Source: Candidatus Pelagibacter sp. (GTDB lineage: Bacteria; Pseudomonadota; Alphaproteobacteria; Pelagibacterales; Pelagibacteraceae). From it: a DNA stretch of 38,245 bases. This document shows positions 6,502-14,995 of the stretch, piece after piece. How positions within the stretch are numbered: the first letter of the stretch is position 1; every line of letters begins with the position of its first letter. The position numbers and the translations under genes were made by a program. The stretch covers positions 1-38,245 of the forward strand of contig JAOHHF010000007.1 in NCBI GenBank assembly GCA_028099475.1, in the 5' to 3' direction. The notes under the pieces are model-generated. The model did not search any database. It saw nothing but the letters and a program-made list of their open reading frames with translations, and had not been told where the DNA came from.

Positions 6502-7531
6502 AAGTATCCTTAGATCGGTCAAATCTAAAGGATTTAAGTACATTGATTTACCTTCAGTAATTGAGGCTAATCATATTGTTCAAAGATCAGGTGAAAACTT
6601 TAGAAAATTTATATTTTCTTTTATTGATCAAAATGGGAGTGAGCTTTGCCTACGACCTGACTTAACTATCGCCTCATGTCTTAGGTATTTAGAAAACAAC
6701 TTAAAAGGGAAAGAAAAGATTTTTTATAGTGGCCAGGCTTATCGTAAGTCACAAAATAAAAAAGACTCTATTATTAGAGACCAAGTTGGATTTGAAATCA
6801 TTGGGTCTAAAGATGAAAAGAATGATGATAAAGAAATTATCAATACTTCCTTAAAATCTTTACAAAATATTAAATATACGACAGGAACATTAACAATAGG
6901 GAATGTTGAAATCTTTAATTTGTTAATTTCAAAACTAGATATTCCAAAACGTTGGAAGTTAAGATTATCAAGACATTTTTGGAGAGAGAAATATTTTAAT
7001 GATCTATTGAAAAGATTAGAGACCAATTCAGATGTAGATCCAACTATTGTTGAGATTGATAAGAAACGATATTTTAAAATGTTAAAAGAAGATCTATCTA
7101 AAGTCATCGCAGGAAGATCAATTAATGAAATTTTAAAAAGATTTGATAACAAAATCAAGGACCCAAGAGGAACCAAAAAAGGAGAAAATGTAACAAAAAT
7201 AATTAAAGATTTTTTAAAAATTAAATGCCCAATTAATAAAGCTGCAAGTGAACTGAATAAGTTTTTTAAAAAGAATAAGATTAATTTAATAGTTGATCAA
7301 AAATATTTTCCAATCTCAAATAATAAAATTTCAAAATTAAATGTTGTTTTCTCAGCTTCATTTGGAAGACAATTAGAATATTACACTGGCATGGTATTTA
7401 AAATTGATATCAAGTCTAAATCAAAAAACAGAAATATAATTAACGGTGGAAGATATGATAAATTAATTTCAGATCTTGGGGCCAAAAATCAAGTAGCTGC
7501 AGTAGGAGCTGCTTTAAATTTAAATTACTAA
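6479..7531 (+). CDS. hisZ: ATP phosphoribosyltransferase regulatory subunit
   Basis: HisZ is a catalytically dead HisRS-like protein that joins the short form of HisG into an active, histidine-regulated octamer. This 350-residue protein keeps the HisRS-like core (LRPDLTIASCLRYLE, YSGQAYRKSQ, and GRQLEYYTGMVFKI plus NGGRYDKLISDLG) but lacks an anticodon-binding domain. Its start overlaps hisS by 23 bases and its stop overlaps the hisG ATG (TAATG at 7529-7533). Presence of HisZ agrees with the short HisG that follows. Confidence 0.92.
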   Translation: MKSKNLSESILRSVKSKGFKYIDLPSVIEANHIVQRSGENFRKFIFSFIDQNGSELCLRPDLTIASCLRYLENNLKGKEKIFYSGQAYRKSQNKKDSIIRDQVGFEIIGSKDEKNDDKEIINTSLKSLQNIKYTTGTLTIGNVEIFNLLISKLDIPKRWKLRLSRHFWREKYFNDLLKRLETNSDVDPTIVEIDKKRYFKMLKEDLSKVIAGRSINEILKRFDNKIKDPRGTKKGENVTKIIKDFLKIKCPINKAASELNKFFKKNKINLIVDQKYFPISNNKISKLNVVFSASFGRQLEYYTGMVFKIDIKSKSKNRNIINGGRYDKLISDLGAKNQVAAVGAALNLNY

Positions 7532-8223
7532 TGAGCAAAAATATAATTAATATTGGTATTCCAAGTAAAGGTAGACTTAGAAAAGATATTCTAAAGATAT
7601 TTAAAAAAAATAAATTAAATTTATTCTCTGAGCGTGGTGAAAGAGATTTATTAGGATCAATAAAACAATTAAAAAATGTTAAAGTTTTATATCTACACAC
7701 AAGAGAAATTGTTGAAAGACTTGGAGATGGCTCATTAGACCTTGGTTTTTCTGGATATGATTTATTAAAAGAAAGTGAAATAAATATTCAAAATAAAATC
7801 AATGTATCTAAAAGATATGATTTTGGAAAAGCAACTTTAGTTGTAGCTATTCCTGATCCTTGGATAGATGTCCAAACAGTTGCAGATTTAGAGGAAATTG
7901 CATTTGAGTTTAAAGATAAAAAGAAGAAAAGATTAAGAGTTGCAACCAAATATCCAAATCTAACTAGAGAGTTTTTATTTTCAAAAGGAGTTACACAATT
8001 TAAATTAGTTGGAAGTTTAGGGGCAACAGAAGCTTATCCCTTTACAGGATCAAGTGAGATAATTACAGATATAACTTCAACTGGTGAGACTTTAAAAGCA
8101 AACAATCTTCGTATTTTAAAAGATGGAGAAATATTAAGATCCGAAGCATGTATGATGACCTCAAAATCATCAGTAAAAAAACAAGAAGTTAAAAAACTAG
8201 TTAAACTACTTTCTAAGAATTAA
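7531..8223 (+). CDS. hisG: ATP phosphoribosyltransferase, short form
   Basis: HisG condenses ATP and PRPP in the first step of histidine synthesis. At 230 residues it is the short form without the C-terminal regulatory domain and therefore needs HisZ, encoded directly upstream. Visible blocks are NIGIPSKGRL at the N-terminus, DLGFSGYDLL, and the PRPP-binding loop region GATEAYPFTGSSEIITDITSTGETLKAN (around residues 170-195, given here as a reading guide to shorter motifs GATEAYP and DITSTGETL). The gene ends the tRNA-His-hisS-hisZ-hisG operon and its 3' end overlaps a possible small ORF on the other strand. Confidence 0.92.
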   Translation: MSKNIINIGIPSKGRLRKDILKIFKKNKLNLFSERGERDLLGSIKQLKNVKVLYLHTREIVERLGDGSLDLGFSGYDLLKESEINIQNKINVSKRYDFGKATLVVAIPDPWIDVQTVADLEEIAFEFKDKKKKRLRVATKYPNLTREFLFSKGVTQFKLVGSLGATEAYPFTGSSEIITDITSTGETLKANNLRILKDGEILRSEACMMTSKSSVKKQEVKKLVKLLSKN

Positions 8224-8337
8224 ATCTTTCCAATAAATTAAAATAATCTTAATAATATCAAGGTTTCTGGCAACAGCGTAAATTGCGATTATCACTCCTA
8301 TGAGAAATATAATTTTTAATATTAAGAATAATTCCAT
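8206..8337 (-). CDS. Possible small single-span membrane protein, 43 aa
   Basis: On the minus strand an ATG at 8335-8337 opens a 43-codon frame ending with TAG at 8206-8208. The product begins MELFLILKIIFLIGVIIAIY (a clear membrane helix), followed by AVARNLDIIKIILIYW and a basic end KDLILRK, which suggests an N-out or tail-in topology by the positive-inside rule. It fills most of the gap between hisG and rmuC and overlaps the hisG 3' end by 18 bases. No Shine-Dalgarno sequence is visible. AT-rich DNA often yields hydrophobic ORFs by chance, so this remains tentative. Confidence 0.38.
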   Translation of the reverse strand: MELFLILKIIFLIGVIIAIYAVARNLDIIKIILIYWKDLILRK

Positions 8338-8402
8338 GAGATAAGTTTTTAATAAATGAATATATTAATCATATTTTTACTGTAAAATAAATTATTAGAA
8401 TC

Positions 8403-9500
8403 ATGGATATAATTTTAGTTGTTTTATTAGTGTTATTAGTTGGAATTGCTTCATCTATTCTTTATCTAAATATCAAATCCAAGCCTAAAGATGAGAATGA
8501 AAATAAGGAAGCTGAAGAAATAGCTAATTTAAAGACTGAAATACAAAGTTTAAAAGATACCCTAAATAATACTATTAATACCTCACTTGGCACAATGTCG
8601 ACTTCATTTAATAATCTTTCTACTGGAGTTACAAAAGACATGACTGAGGCCTTAACCAAGGTTGATGAAAAAGTTGGAAATTTTAACCAACAAGTCCAAT
8701 TATTAAATCAAAGCCAAGAGGGGATCACTAAGATTTTAGCAGGAGTTAAAAAATATGGAACCCTTGCTGAGTTTAGCTTAGATGCTTTAATCAAGGATTT
8801 ACTACCTGCTTCTCAATTTATGACTAACGTTAAGATGAAGGAAGATACCAGTGAAAATGTTGAATTTGCAATCAAACTTCAAGGAGATGTTTTAGTTCCT
8901 GTGGATAGCCATTTTCCAGTAGAAAAATTTAAAGCAATTACCGATGGTCATGACGCACAAGACAAAAGGGCTGTTGCAGATGCTAGAACAAAATTAGCTA
9001 CTGCTTTTAAAGCAAAAGCTAAAAGTGTTAATGAAAAATATATTGTTCCACCAAAAACTACAGATTTTGCAATTGTCTATGCGCCAACTGAAAGCTTATA
9101 CAAAGAATTAACTGAATACCAAGATCCAAGTAGTAAAGAGTTGTTAACTCAAGAATTAATGAAAAAACATAAAATTGTAATCTGTGGGCCCAATACTCTT
9201 TCAGCTTACTTACAATCTCTTCACATGGGATTTCAATCATTAAAAGTTCAAAAGGGGGCGACCGAAATTTATAATCACTTAAAAACAATAACCTCAAGAT
9301 TTGGGAAACATTTTGAAAACATAGTTTCTCTTAGAAAAAAATTAGAAGAGGCCATGTCTGTTGTCGATAAGTTTGGAACAGACGCAAGATCAATTACTAG
9401 AACACTTGAAAGTATTAAAGATCCTGAACAACTTGAAAAAGCAGTCCAAACAGAAAATGTAGAAAAATTTGTTGATCGTTCAAAAAAAGCAAATAATTAA
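8403..9500 (+). CDS. rmuC: DNA recombination protein RmuC homologue
   Basis: A 365-residue protein with an N-terminal membrane anchor (about residues 3-23, Val/Leu-rich), a coiled-coil segment (about 37-110) and the RmuC domain: KKYGTLAEFSLDALIKDLLP, then GDVLVPVDSHFPVEKFKAI in the place of the family's PD-(D/E)XK-like core, and the later TDFAIVYAPTESLYKEL and KKHKIVICGPNTLSAYLQSL blocks. RmuC limits recombination between short inverted repeats and is believed to act as a nuclease at structured DNA; recent work on related proteins suggests action on mobile DNA. Two further DNA-processing genes follow immediately, suggesting a functional group. Confidence 0.88.
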   Translation: MDIILVVLLVLLVGIASSILYLNIKSKPKDENENKEAEEIANLKTEIQSLKDTLNNTINTSLGTMSTSFNNLSTGVTKDMTEALTKVDEKVGNFNQQVQLLNQSQEGITKILAGVKKYGTLAEFSLDALIKDLLPASQFMTNVKMKEDTSENVEFAIKLQGDVLVPVDSHFPVEKFKAITDGHDAQDKRAVADARTKLATAFKAKAKSVNEKYIVPPKTTDFAIVYAPTESLYKELTEYQDPSSKELLTQELMKKHKIVICGPNTLSAYLQSLHMGFQSLKVQKGATEIYNHLKTITSRFGKHFENIVSLRKKLEEAMSVVDKFGTDARSITRTLESIKDPEQLEKAVQTENVEKFVDRSKKANN

Positions 9501-9537
9501 TTTCTTTTTTTCTAAAATAGCGAATATAAGAAATCAC

Positions 9538-10224
9538 ATGGAGTGGAATAATAAATATATTTATCCAAAATCAACTAGATCAATAGTAGATGGCTCAAGG
9601 CATTACTCTGTAAATGAAGAACGCTTGCCATCGGTTACAACAATATTAAAAGCAACAGAATCTGAAGAAAAAAAAGCATCTCTTCAAGCTTGGAAGCAAA
9701 GGGTTGGACAAAAACAGGCAGCAATTATTACTCAAGAAGCAAGTAGCAGGGGCAGTTCAATGCATGAATACTTAGAAAAATTTTTGCTTGGTAAATTAAA
9801 TTTAGATTTACTCGGGGACAATACTAGAGAACGGATGATGGCAGACCAGATTATTGAAAATGGATTAAGAAATAAATTGGATGAGATTTGGGGCTGTGAG
9901 GCAACATTATATTATCCAGGTAAATATGCAGGAGCAGCAGACTGTGTTGGCGTCTATGAAAATAAAGAGACAATCATTGATTTTAAACAAAGTAATAAGC
10001 CAAAAAAAGATGAATGGATTGATGACTATTATTTGCAATGTAGTGCTTATGCTTTAGCGCATAATACAGTTCATGGATCTAATATTACTCAAGCAGTTAT
10101 ATTGCTTTGTACAAAAGACAATATGTTTCAAAGGTTTTTAATAGATGGTGACAGATTAAAAGATTACCAAAATAAATTTTTAGAAAAAGTTGAACAATTT
10201 TATGCACAAAGGAGAGCAAATTGA
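9538..10224 (+). CDS. PD-(D/E)XK exonuclease, RecB/Cas4/MGME1-like
   Basis: A 228-residue protein, starting at the ATG at 9538 (MEWNNKYIYP); the frame is open further upstream to 9469 but that part overlaps rmuC and looks non-coding. The nuclease signature is complete: SSRGSSMHEYLEKFL (the R-G-x-x-H-E helix), KYAGAADCVGVY (G-x-x-D), ETIIDFKQSNKPKK (D-F-K, core Asp and Lys), and DYYLQCSAYALAHN (Q-x-x-x-Y). This order is that of the RecB-family exonucleases such as MGME1 and lambda-exonuclease-like enzymes that degrade single-stranded DNA ends. It lies between rmuC and the exonuclease I gene, whose TTG start overlaps its stop by three bases. No iron-sulfur cysteines of Cas4 type are seen. Confidence 0.75.
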   Translation: MEWNNKYIYPKSTRSIVDGSRHYSVNEERLPSVTTILKATESEEKKASLQAWKQRVGQKQAAIITQEASSRGSSMHEYLEKFLLGKLNLDLLGDNTRERMMADQIIENGLRNKLDEIWGCEATLYYPGKYAGAADCVGVYENKETIIDFKQSNKPKKDEWIDDYYLQCSAYALAHNTVHGSNITQAVILLCTKDNMFQRFLIDGDRLKDYQNKFLEKVEQFYAQRRAN

Positions 10225-11666
10225 ATTACGTAGTGTGGGATATAGAGACAGATTCTGCTCAGACAGATTGGGCAACTATTATTGAAATAGGTGGAATATT
10301 ATTAGATGAAAACTTCAAAGAATTAGAACGTTTTCAAGCAAGGTGTAGGCTTCCTCAAGATAGAGTTCCAAGTGCTACAGCACTTTGTATCAACAAATCA
10401 AATGTAGATTTATTAACTAAAGGTAATTTCAGTCATTACGAAATGTTAACTCAAGTTGAGCAAAAATTTAGAGAATGGTCACCTGCAACATTTTTAGGTT
10501 ATTCAAGTATTAATTTTGATGATGAAGTGATTAGAAAAGAATTTTTTAAATCTTTAAGAAAACCTTATTTAACAAATACAGAAGGAAATGTTCGTCATGA
10601 TGCTTTAAATATAGTCAGAGCAGCGTTTGCAATTGATGACGATGTTTTAAAAACCGAATTAAATCCTAAAGGAAATAAGTCAATGAAGTTGGAGTCTTTA
10701 GCAAGATTAAATGGGTTTGAATCTGCTGGAGCACACTCTGCATTATTTGATACAGAGCTTACTGTTAAGGTTTTAGATTTAATTAAACAAAAACAGCCAA
10801 CCCTTTGGCAAGAATATTTTAAAACAAGTAGTAAAGTAATTGTCGAAAACATGGTTAAGCAAGAAAAGATATTTACATTGAATGAGTATTTTTATGGAAC
10901 AAGTCGATTATATTTATGTGCTCCACTTCACCCTAATGCTTGTATGCATCCAGTTTATAAGTGGGGTCAAGCTGTAGATTTAAGAGTAGATATTGAGGCC
11001 ATTCAAAAATTGAACTATGAGGATTTAAAAAAAGAGATGAAAAAGTCTCCAAAGTTTTTAAGAACTATTAGATCAAATAAAGCACCAATAATTTTAGATC
11101 CAAGTTTTGGAATGAAGGTTGAGCCATACAGTAAGCTTGACCCTAACTTAATTAAAAAAAGAGCTGAACTAGTTAAAAGTAATGAAAAGTTTTCACAAGA
11201 TGTTTGCAATATTTTAAAAGAAGCTGCTGAGGAGAAAATGGAAACTTCTTCACAAGAAGATATCGAGCCAGAAGAATCTATTTATTCTGGAGGATTTACG
11301 TCTGCTAAAGATCAAGCATTATTTCCTAAATTTCATACAGGGGATTGGAAAGAAAAGTTTGCACTATTAGATAAATTTGAAGATGAAAGATTGGTTACGT
11401 TTGGTCATGGATTGATATTTAATGAGGCACCTGAAATTCTACCAAAAGAAATTTATAAAAAAATAAAACGACGTATAGCCTCAAGAATTCTAAGTACTAA
11501 TAAGGAGAAATGGTGGACAATTTCTGCTTTTTATTCAGAGTGCGATGAGATTAGAGAAAATGAAGATAAGATGTTTTCCTTCAAAACGGTAGATGAAAAG
11601 CTTAAATTTCTTGATGGAATTAATGATTATGTGATGAATCTAGAGCAAAAGTATTCAGACGCATAA
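10221..11666 (+). CDS. sbcB: Exodeoxyribonuclease I (DEDDh 3'-5' single-strand exonuclease)
   Basis: A 481-residue protein close to the length of E. coli ExoI. The exonuclease domain has Exo I WDIETDSAQTD, Exo II near GYSSINFDDEVIRKEF, and Exo III HSALFDTELTVKVLD with the His of DEDDh. The C-terminal half contains an SH3-like and a helical domain, with YSGGFTSAKDQALFPKFHTG resembling the ExoI C-terminal hallmark. The start is TTG at 10221 preceded by AGGAG at 10211-10215; it overlaps the upstream stop (TTGA). ExoI is mainly known from gammaproteobacteria, where it works with RecBCD and RecFOR; its linkage here to RmuC and a PD-(D/E)XK nuclease is unusual. Confidence 0.88.
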   Translation: MNYVVWDIETDSAQTDWATIIEIGGILLDENFKELERFQARCRLPQDRVPSATALCINKSNVDLLTKGNFSHYEMLTQVEQKFREWSPATFLGYSSINFDDEVIRKEFFKSLRKPYLTNTEGNVRHDALNIVRAAFAIDDDVLKTELNPKGNKSMKLESLARLNGFESAGAHSALFDTELTVKVLDLIKQKQPTLWQEYFKTSSKVIVENMVKQEKIFTLNEYFYGTSRLYLCAPLHPNACMHPVYKWGQAVDLRVDIEAIQKLNYEDLKKEMKKSPKFLRTIRSNKAPIILDPSFGMKVEPYSKLDPNLIKKRAELVKSNEKFSQDVCNILKEAAEEKMETSSQEDIEPEESIYSGGFTSAKDQALFPKFHTGDWKEKFALLDKFEDERLVTFGHGLIFNEAPEILPKEIYKKIKRRIASRILSTNKEKWWTISAFYSECDEIRENEDKMFSFKTVDEKLKFLDGINDYVMNLEQKYSDA

Positions 11667-11698
11667 TTTAATAAATCAAAAAAATTTATTTTTGCCCA

Positions 11699-11726
11699 TT
11701 GAATAATCAATTGAATCAATTATATC
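11699..11726 (+). promoter_or_regulatory. Predicted promoter of the thioredoxin gene
   Basis: TTGAAT (11699-11704), a 16-base spacer and TATATC (11721-11726). The expected start would fall on or next to the A of the ATG at 11733, which would make the messenger leaderless. No Shine-Dalgarno sequence is present before the ATG, in agreement with this. Confidence 0.35.
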
Positions 11727-11732
11727 AGTAAT

Positions 11733-12050
11733 ATGCTTAATGATTTTAAAGACGATGATTTTAATAGTAAAATAAAAAACGAAGATATTTCAGTTATCCA
11801 GTTCAGCGCTGCTTGGTGTGGACCTTGCAAAGCTCTTGTTCCAGTAATGACTAAGCTTTCAGACGAATATAAAGATAAAGCTGGTTTCTATTACGCAGAT
11901 ATTGAAGATGGTGGAATTAATACTGGAAGTGCCGCAGGAATTAGAGGTGTGCCGACAGTTATTATTTATAAAAAAGGTGTTGAAGTAGATAGAAAAGTTG
12001 GCGGTGTTCCTGAAAGTCACATGAAAGAATTTTTAGATAAAAATATCTAA
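11733..12050 (+). CDS. trxA: Thioredoxin
   Basis: A 105-residue cytoplasmic thioredoxin. The redox site FSAAWCGPCKALVP lies at about residues 26-39, the cis-proline loop RGVPTVIIY at about 77-85, and the fold ends in a helix (SHMKEFLDKNI). No signal peptide. It reduces disulfides in ribonucleotide reductase and other enzymes. The gene is single and converges on folC, with their stop codons overlapping by four bases (12047-12050). Confidence 0.93.
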   Translation: MLNDFKDDDFNSKIKNEDISVIQFSAAWCGPCKALVPVMTKLSDEYKDKAGFYYADIEDGGINTGSAAGIRGVPTVIIYKKGVEVDRKVGGVPESHMKEFLDKNI

Positions 12051-13315
12051 TTTAAATTCAATACTTCCCCAGCAAGATAAAGAGATCCAGTAATTAGGAT
12101 AATATCGTTTTCCTTGACTGGAATTGACCTGATAGCATCCTCTATATTTTCTTGGTAATTGATATTTTTGAAGCTATTTAGCTTATCTTTAAGCTCTTTT
12201 CCTTTAATGGAGTTTGGTTGATTGGGGATATCAATAGTGGTCAAGGTTTTAACATCCTTAAAATAACTCATGTATTCATTATGATCTTTATTAGCCATCA
12301 TTCCTAAGATTATATGTTTGTTACAATTTAAACTTTCTAAGTATTCATTTAACACTTTTGCTCCCAAAGGATTATGTGAGCCATCCACAAAAAGTTGATG
12401 ATCTTTTGCAAGTTTTTTAAGTTTGCCTGATTTAATTTCTTGTAATCTTGCAATACTATTTATTTTTGTAATTCCTTGTTTGATATGTTCATCTTTTATA
12501 TCCAAATCTTTTATGGTTCTTAACGTTGCAATAGCGGTTGAGATATTTTCTAATTGAAATTGACCTTTAACATTTGGCATTGGCAATTTTATCTCACCCA
12601 ATTGATCTTCATAATAAAAGAAATCATTTTCTTTAATCGTAAAACTATAATCTTCATTATGAAAAAACTTATTTGAACTATTATTTGAGATTGTTTTTTT
12701 AATACTATCTATAATTTCTTTTGAACTTTGTTTTGCAACTATAATGTTTGAGCTTAAAAGAGTTGAAGTTTTCTCATAAATAATTTTTTCGACAGTTTGC
12801 TCATTTTCAGGTAGCCAATCTAAGTGATCAAGACCAATTGAGGTTACAATGCTAGCTAGATTAGCTTTAAGGATATTTGTTGCGTCAAACCTATGAAATA
12901 AGCCAGTTTCTATTAAATTGATATTGTCTGGATATTGAGAAGCTTTTAAAAAATAAGCAGCAGTCAATATCTCAAAAAAAGTAATGGGCTCATTATTATT
13001 AGCACTTTCAATTTCTTCAAACAAACTTGCCAACTCTTCATCATTAAGTTCTTCATCATTAAAAACAAAACGTTCATTAATACTTTTGATATGAGGACTA
13101 GTATAAATATTACATTTAATATTTGCTTCTTTTAAAATAGCAAACATAGCTTGGATGGTTGAATACTTTCCATTAGTGCCAACAATTGAAATTGCTTTAA
13201 GTTTATCTTGAGGATTTCCCAATCTTTGACAGAGGTTTTGAATGCGATCTAAACTTAGATCTATTTCTTTAGGATGCAGCTCTTGTAAGCGACTGACTAT
13301 CTTCTGAAGTTTCAT
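12047..13315 (-). CDS. folC: Folylpolyglutamate synthase / dihydrofolate synthase
   Basis: A 422-residue member of the Mur ligase family that adds glutamate to dihydropteroate and folates. The ATP loop is VGTNGKYSTIQAM at about residues 45-57; the family usually has GTNGKGS, so a Tyr stands in place of the Gly after the lysine. Other blocks are YTSPHIKSINERF, LIETGLFHRFDATN, SIGLDHLDWL, and DGSHNPLGAKVL with the ATP-binding Asp-His. It is the last gene of the long minus-strand run; its start lies 47 bases inside accD. The start ATG (13315) gives the expected N-terminal helix, so the overlap looks real. Confidence 0.9.
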   Translation of the reverse strand: MKLQKIVSRLQELHPKEIDLSLDRIQNLCQRLGNPQDKLKAISIVGTNGKYSTIQAMFAILKEANIKCNIYTSPHIKSINERFVFNDEELNDEELASLFEEIESANNNEPITFFEILTAAYFLKASQYPDNINLIETGLFHRFDATNILKANLASIVTSIGLDHLDWLPENEQTVEKIIYEKTSTLLSSNIIVAKQSSKEIIDSIKKTISNNSSNKFFHNEDYSFTIKENDFFYYEDQLGEIKLPMPNVKGQFQLENISTAIATLRTIKDLDIKDEHIKQGITKINSIARLQEIKSGKLKKLAKDHQLFVDGSHNPLGAKVLNEYLESLNCNKHIILGMMANKDHNEYMSYFKDVKTLTTIDIPNQPNSIKGKELKDKLNSFKNINYQENIEDAIRSIPVKENDIILITGSLYLAGEVLNLN

Positions 13316-14198
13316 TTTGCTCAGAACTTATAACAGAATTTTGCTTTAACAATATTGATAATAAAGTTCCTATTTTGGATGCAAGATCTTTACGCTCAAC
13401 AATTAAATCGACAAAACCTGTTTTTTCCACATATTCACTTTTCTGAAATCCATCAGGTAATTCCTCTTTAACCGTTCCTTGAATAACTCTAGCACCAGCA
13501 AACGCGATTAATGCACCTGGTTCAGCAATATGAATATCACCTAACATTGCATAAGAAGCGGTAATACCACCAGCTGTTGGATCGGTGATGCATACCAAAT
13601 AAGGCAAACTATTTTTCTTTAATTCATTGATTGCAAGAGTAGTTCTAGTCATTTGAGATAGTGAAATTAAACTCTCCATCATTCTCATTCCACCCCCAGC
13701 ACTAATACATAAAAAAGGTGTTCTGTTTTCAATAGCATGTTGGATACCAAATAAAAAAGCTTCCCCCTCAGCAGCAGCCATTGAAGCACCTAGAAAATCA
13801 AAATCAGATGCAACTGCAGTAACCTTCATATTATTGATAATTCCACATGCAACCATCATTCCACATTCCATTCCCGTTTTTTTACGAGCAGCTTTTAATC
13901 TATCTTTGTAAGATTTAGAATCTGTCCAATTTAAAGGATCATCTTTTGGAATTGGAGTTTTAAATACTTCATAATTGTTTTTACCAAATAAAATATCAAA
14001 TCTTTGGCTTGGTTTAATTCGGTGATGTTTATTGCAATCAGGACAAACCCATAAGTTTTGCTCTAAGTCTTTTTTAAGAATAGGACCTCTGCAACAACTT
14101 GTCCAATCACTTTTAGCGATATCCTCTTTTGAAGCACGTTCATGAAAAGCAGTTTTAATCTTTTCACCTGCTTTTATTATTTTTGTAATCCAATTCAT
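13269..14198 (-). CDS. accD: Acetyl-CoA carboxylase carboxyltransferase subunit beta
   Basis: AccD and AccA (encoded at 35582-36679) form the carboxyltransferase that makes malonyl-CoA. The 309-residue protein has the crotonase-like core with FLCISAGGGMRMMESLISL, YLVCITDPTAGGITASYAML and GARVIQGTVKEELPDGFQ. The N-terminal zinc ribbon is altered: the cysteines are at about 35, 36, 52 and 55, so the second pair is a normal CPDC but the first is a doublet Cys-Cys rather than CxxC, with Thr33 where the first cysteine should be. The start overlaps trpA by four bases, and its tail region overlaps the folC start. Confidence 0.93.
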   Translation of the reverse strand: MNWITKIIKAGEKIKTAFHERASKEDIAKSDWTSCCRGPILKKDLEQNLWVCPDCNKHHRIKPSQRFDILFGKNNYEVFKTPIPKDDPLNWTDSKSYKDRLKAARKKTGMECGMMVACGIINNMKVTAVASDFDFLGASMAAAEGEAFLFGIQHAIENRTPFLCISAGGGMRMMESLISLSQMTRTTLAINELKKNSLPYLVCITDPTAGGITASYAMLGDIHIAEPGALIAFAGARVIQGTVKEELPDGFQKSEYVEKTGFVDLIVERKDLASKIGTLLSILLKQNSVISSEQNETSEDSQSLTRAAS

Positions 14199-14995
14199 TT
14201 TATTTTATTTTTTAATCTCTTCACGATATTAGTAACATTTGTGACAGGATTTTGTCTCTTTTTAATAGAGCTTGAAATTTCTTTGCAAATTGCACTTCCA
14301 ACTACTAATCCATCAGCTTTTTTAAGAGATTTTATTGTTTTTTCAGTAATTCCGAATCCAATAACAACATTTTTGGATTTATTAAGATTTTTAATTTTAT
14401 TGTATCTTTCAAGTATTTTTTTAGGAGAAACTTTAAGCTTTCCTCCAGTAGTTGAGAGCATGCTAATATAATAAACCATATCATGAGAGTCTTTGATAAT
14501 TTTTTTTAATCTCAAAGGGGATGTAGTTGGAGAAACTAATTGAATAAAGTTAACTCCTCTTTTTTTACATTTAGCTGCAAATTTTTTATTTTCAGGATAA
14601 GGGAGATCAACTACTATTAAACCATCAACTTTTACCTTTTTACATTTATCTAAAAATTTATTTTCATTATATTGAAAGATCATATTGTAATAACCCATCA
14701 AAATAATTGGTTTAGTTTTTTTTGATTTTTTAAAATCTTTTGCTATTGAAAAAACATCATTGATTTTAATCCCATTTTTAATTGCACGGTATGCACTAGT
14801 TTGAATTTGGCCACCATCTGCAATTGGAGTATTATGAGGAAAACCTAACTCACAGATATCTGCATAATTAGAGATTGATTTAAGAATTTCTAGTGACTTC
14901 TTTTTAGTGTTATCGCCTGCAACAGTATAAGTAAGAAGGGCAGGTCTATTTTCACTTTTTGCATTTTGAAATGATTGATTTAATAATGAAGCCAT
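14195..14995 (-). CDS. trpA: Tryptophan synthase alpha subunit
   Basis: A 266-residue TIM barrel that cleaves indole-glycerol phosphate and passes indole to TrpB. The catalytic glutamate is in DICELGFPHNTPIADG (about residues 46-61), with the catalytic Asp in the ADG that ends it. Phosphate-binding glycines appear in VIGFGITEK and GLVVGSAICKEI. Also present is VVDLPYPENKKF. The start overlaps the trpB stop by one base, consistent with stoichiometric synthesis of the two subunits. It looks normal, in contrast with the partner TrpB. Confidence 0.95.
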   Translation of the reverse strand: MASLLNQSFQNAKSENRPALLTYTVAGDNTKKKSLEILKSISNYADICELGFPHNTPIADGGQIQTSAYRAIKNGIKINDVFSIAKDFKKSKKTKPIILMGYYNMIFQYNENKFLDKCKKVKVDGLIVVDLPYPENKKFAAKCKKRGVNFIQLVSPTTSPLRLKKIIKDSHDMVYYISMLSTTGGKLKVSPKKILERYNKIKNLNKSKNVVIGFGITEKTIKSLKKADGLVVGSAICKEISSSIKKRQNPVTNVTNIVKRLKNKIK

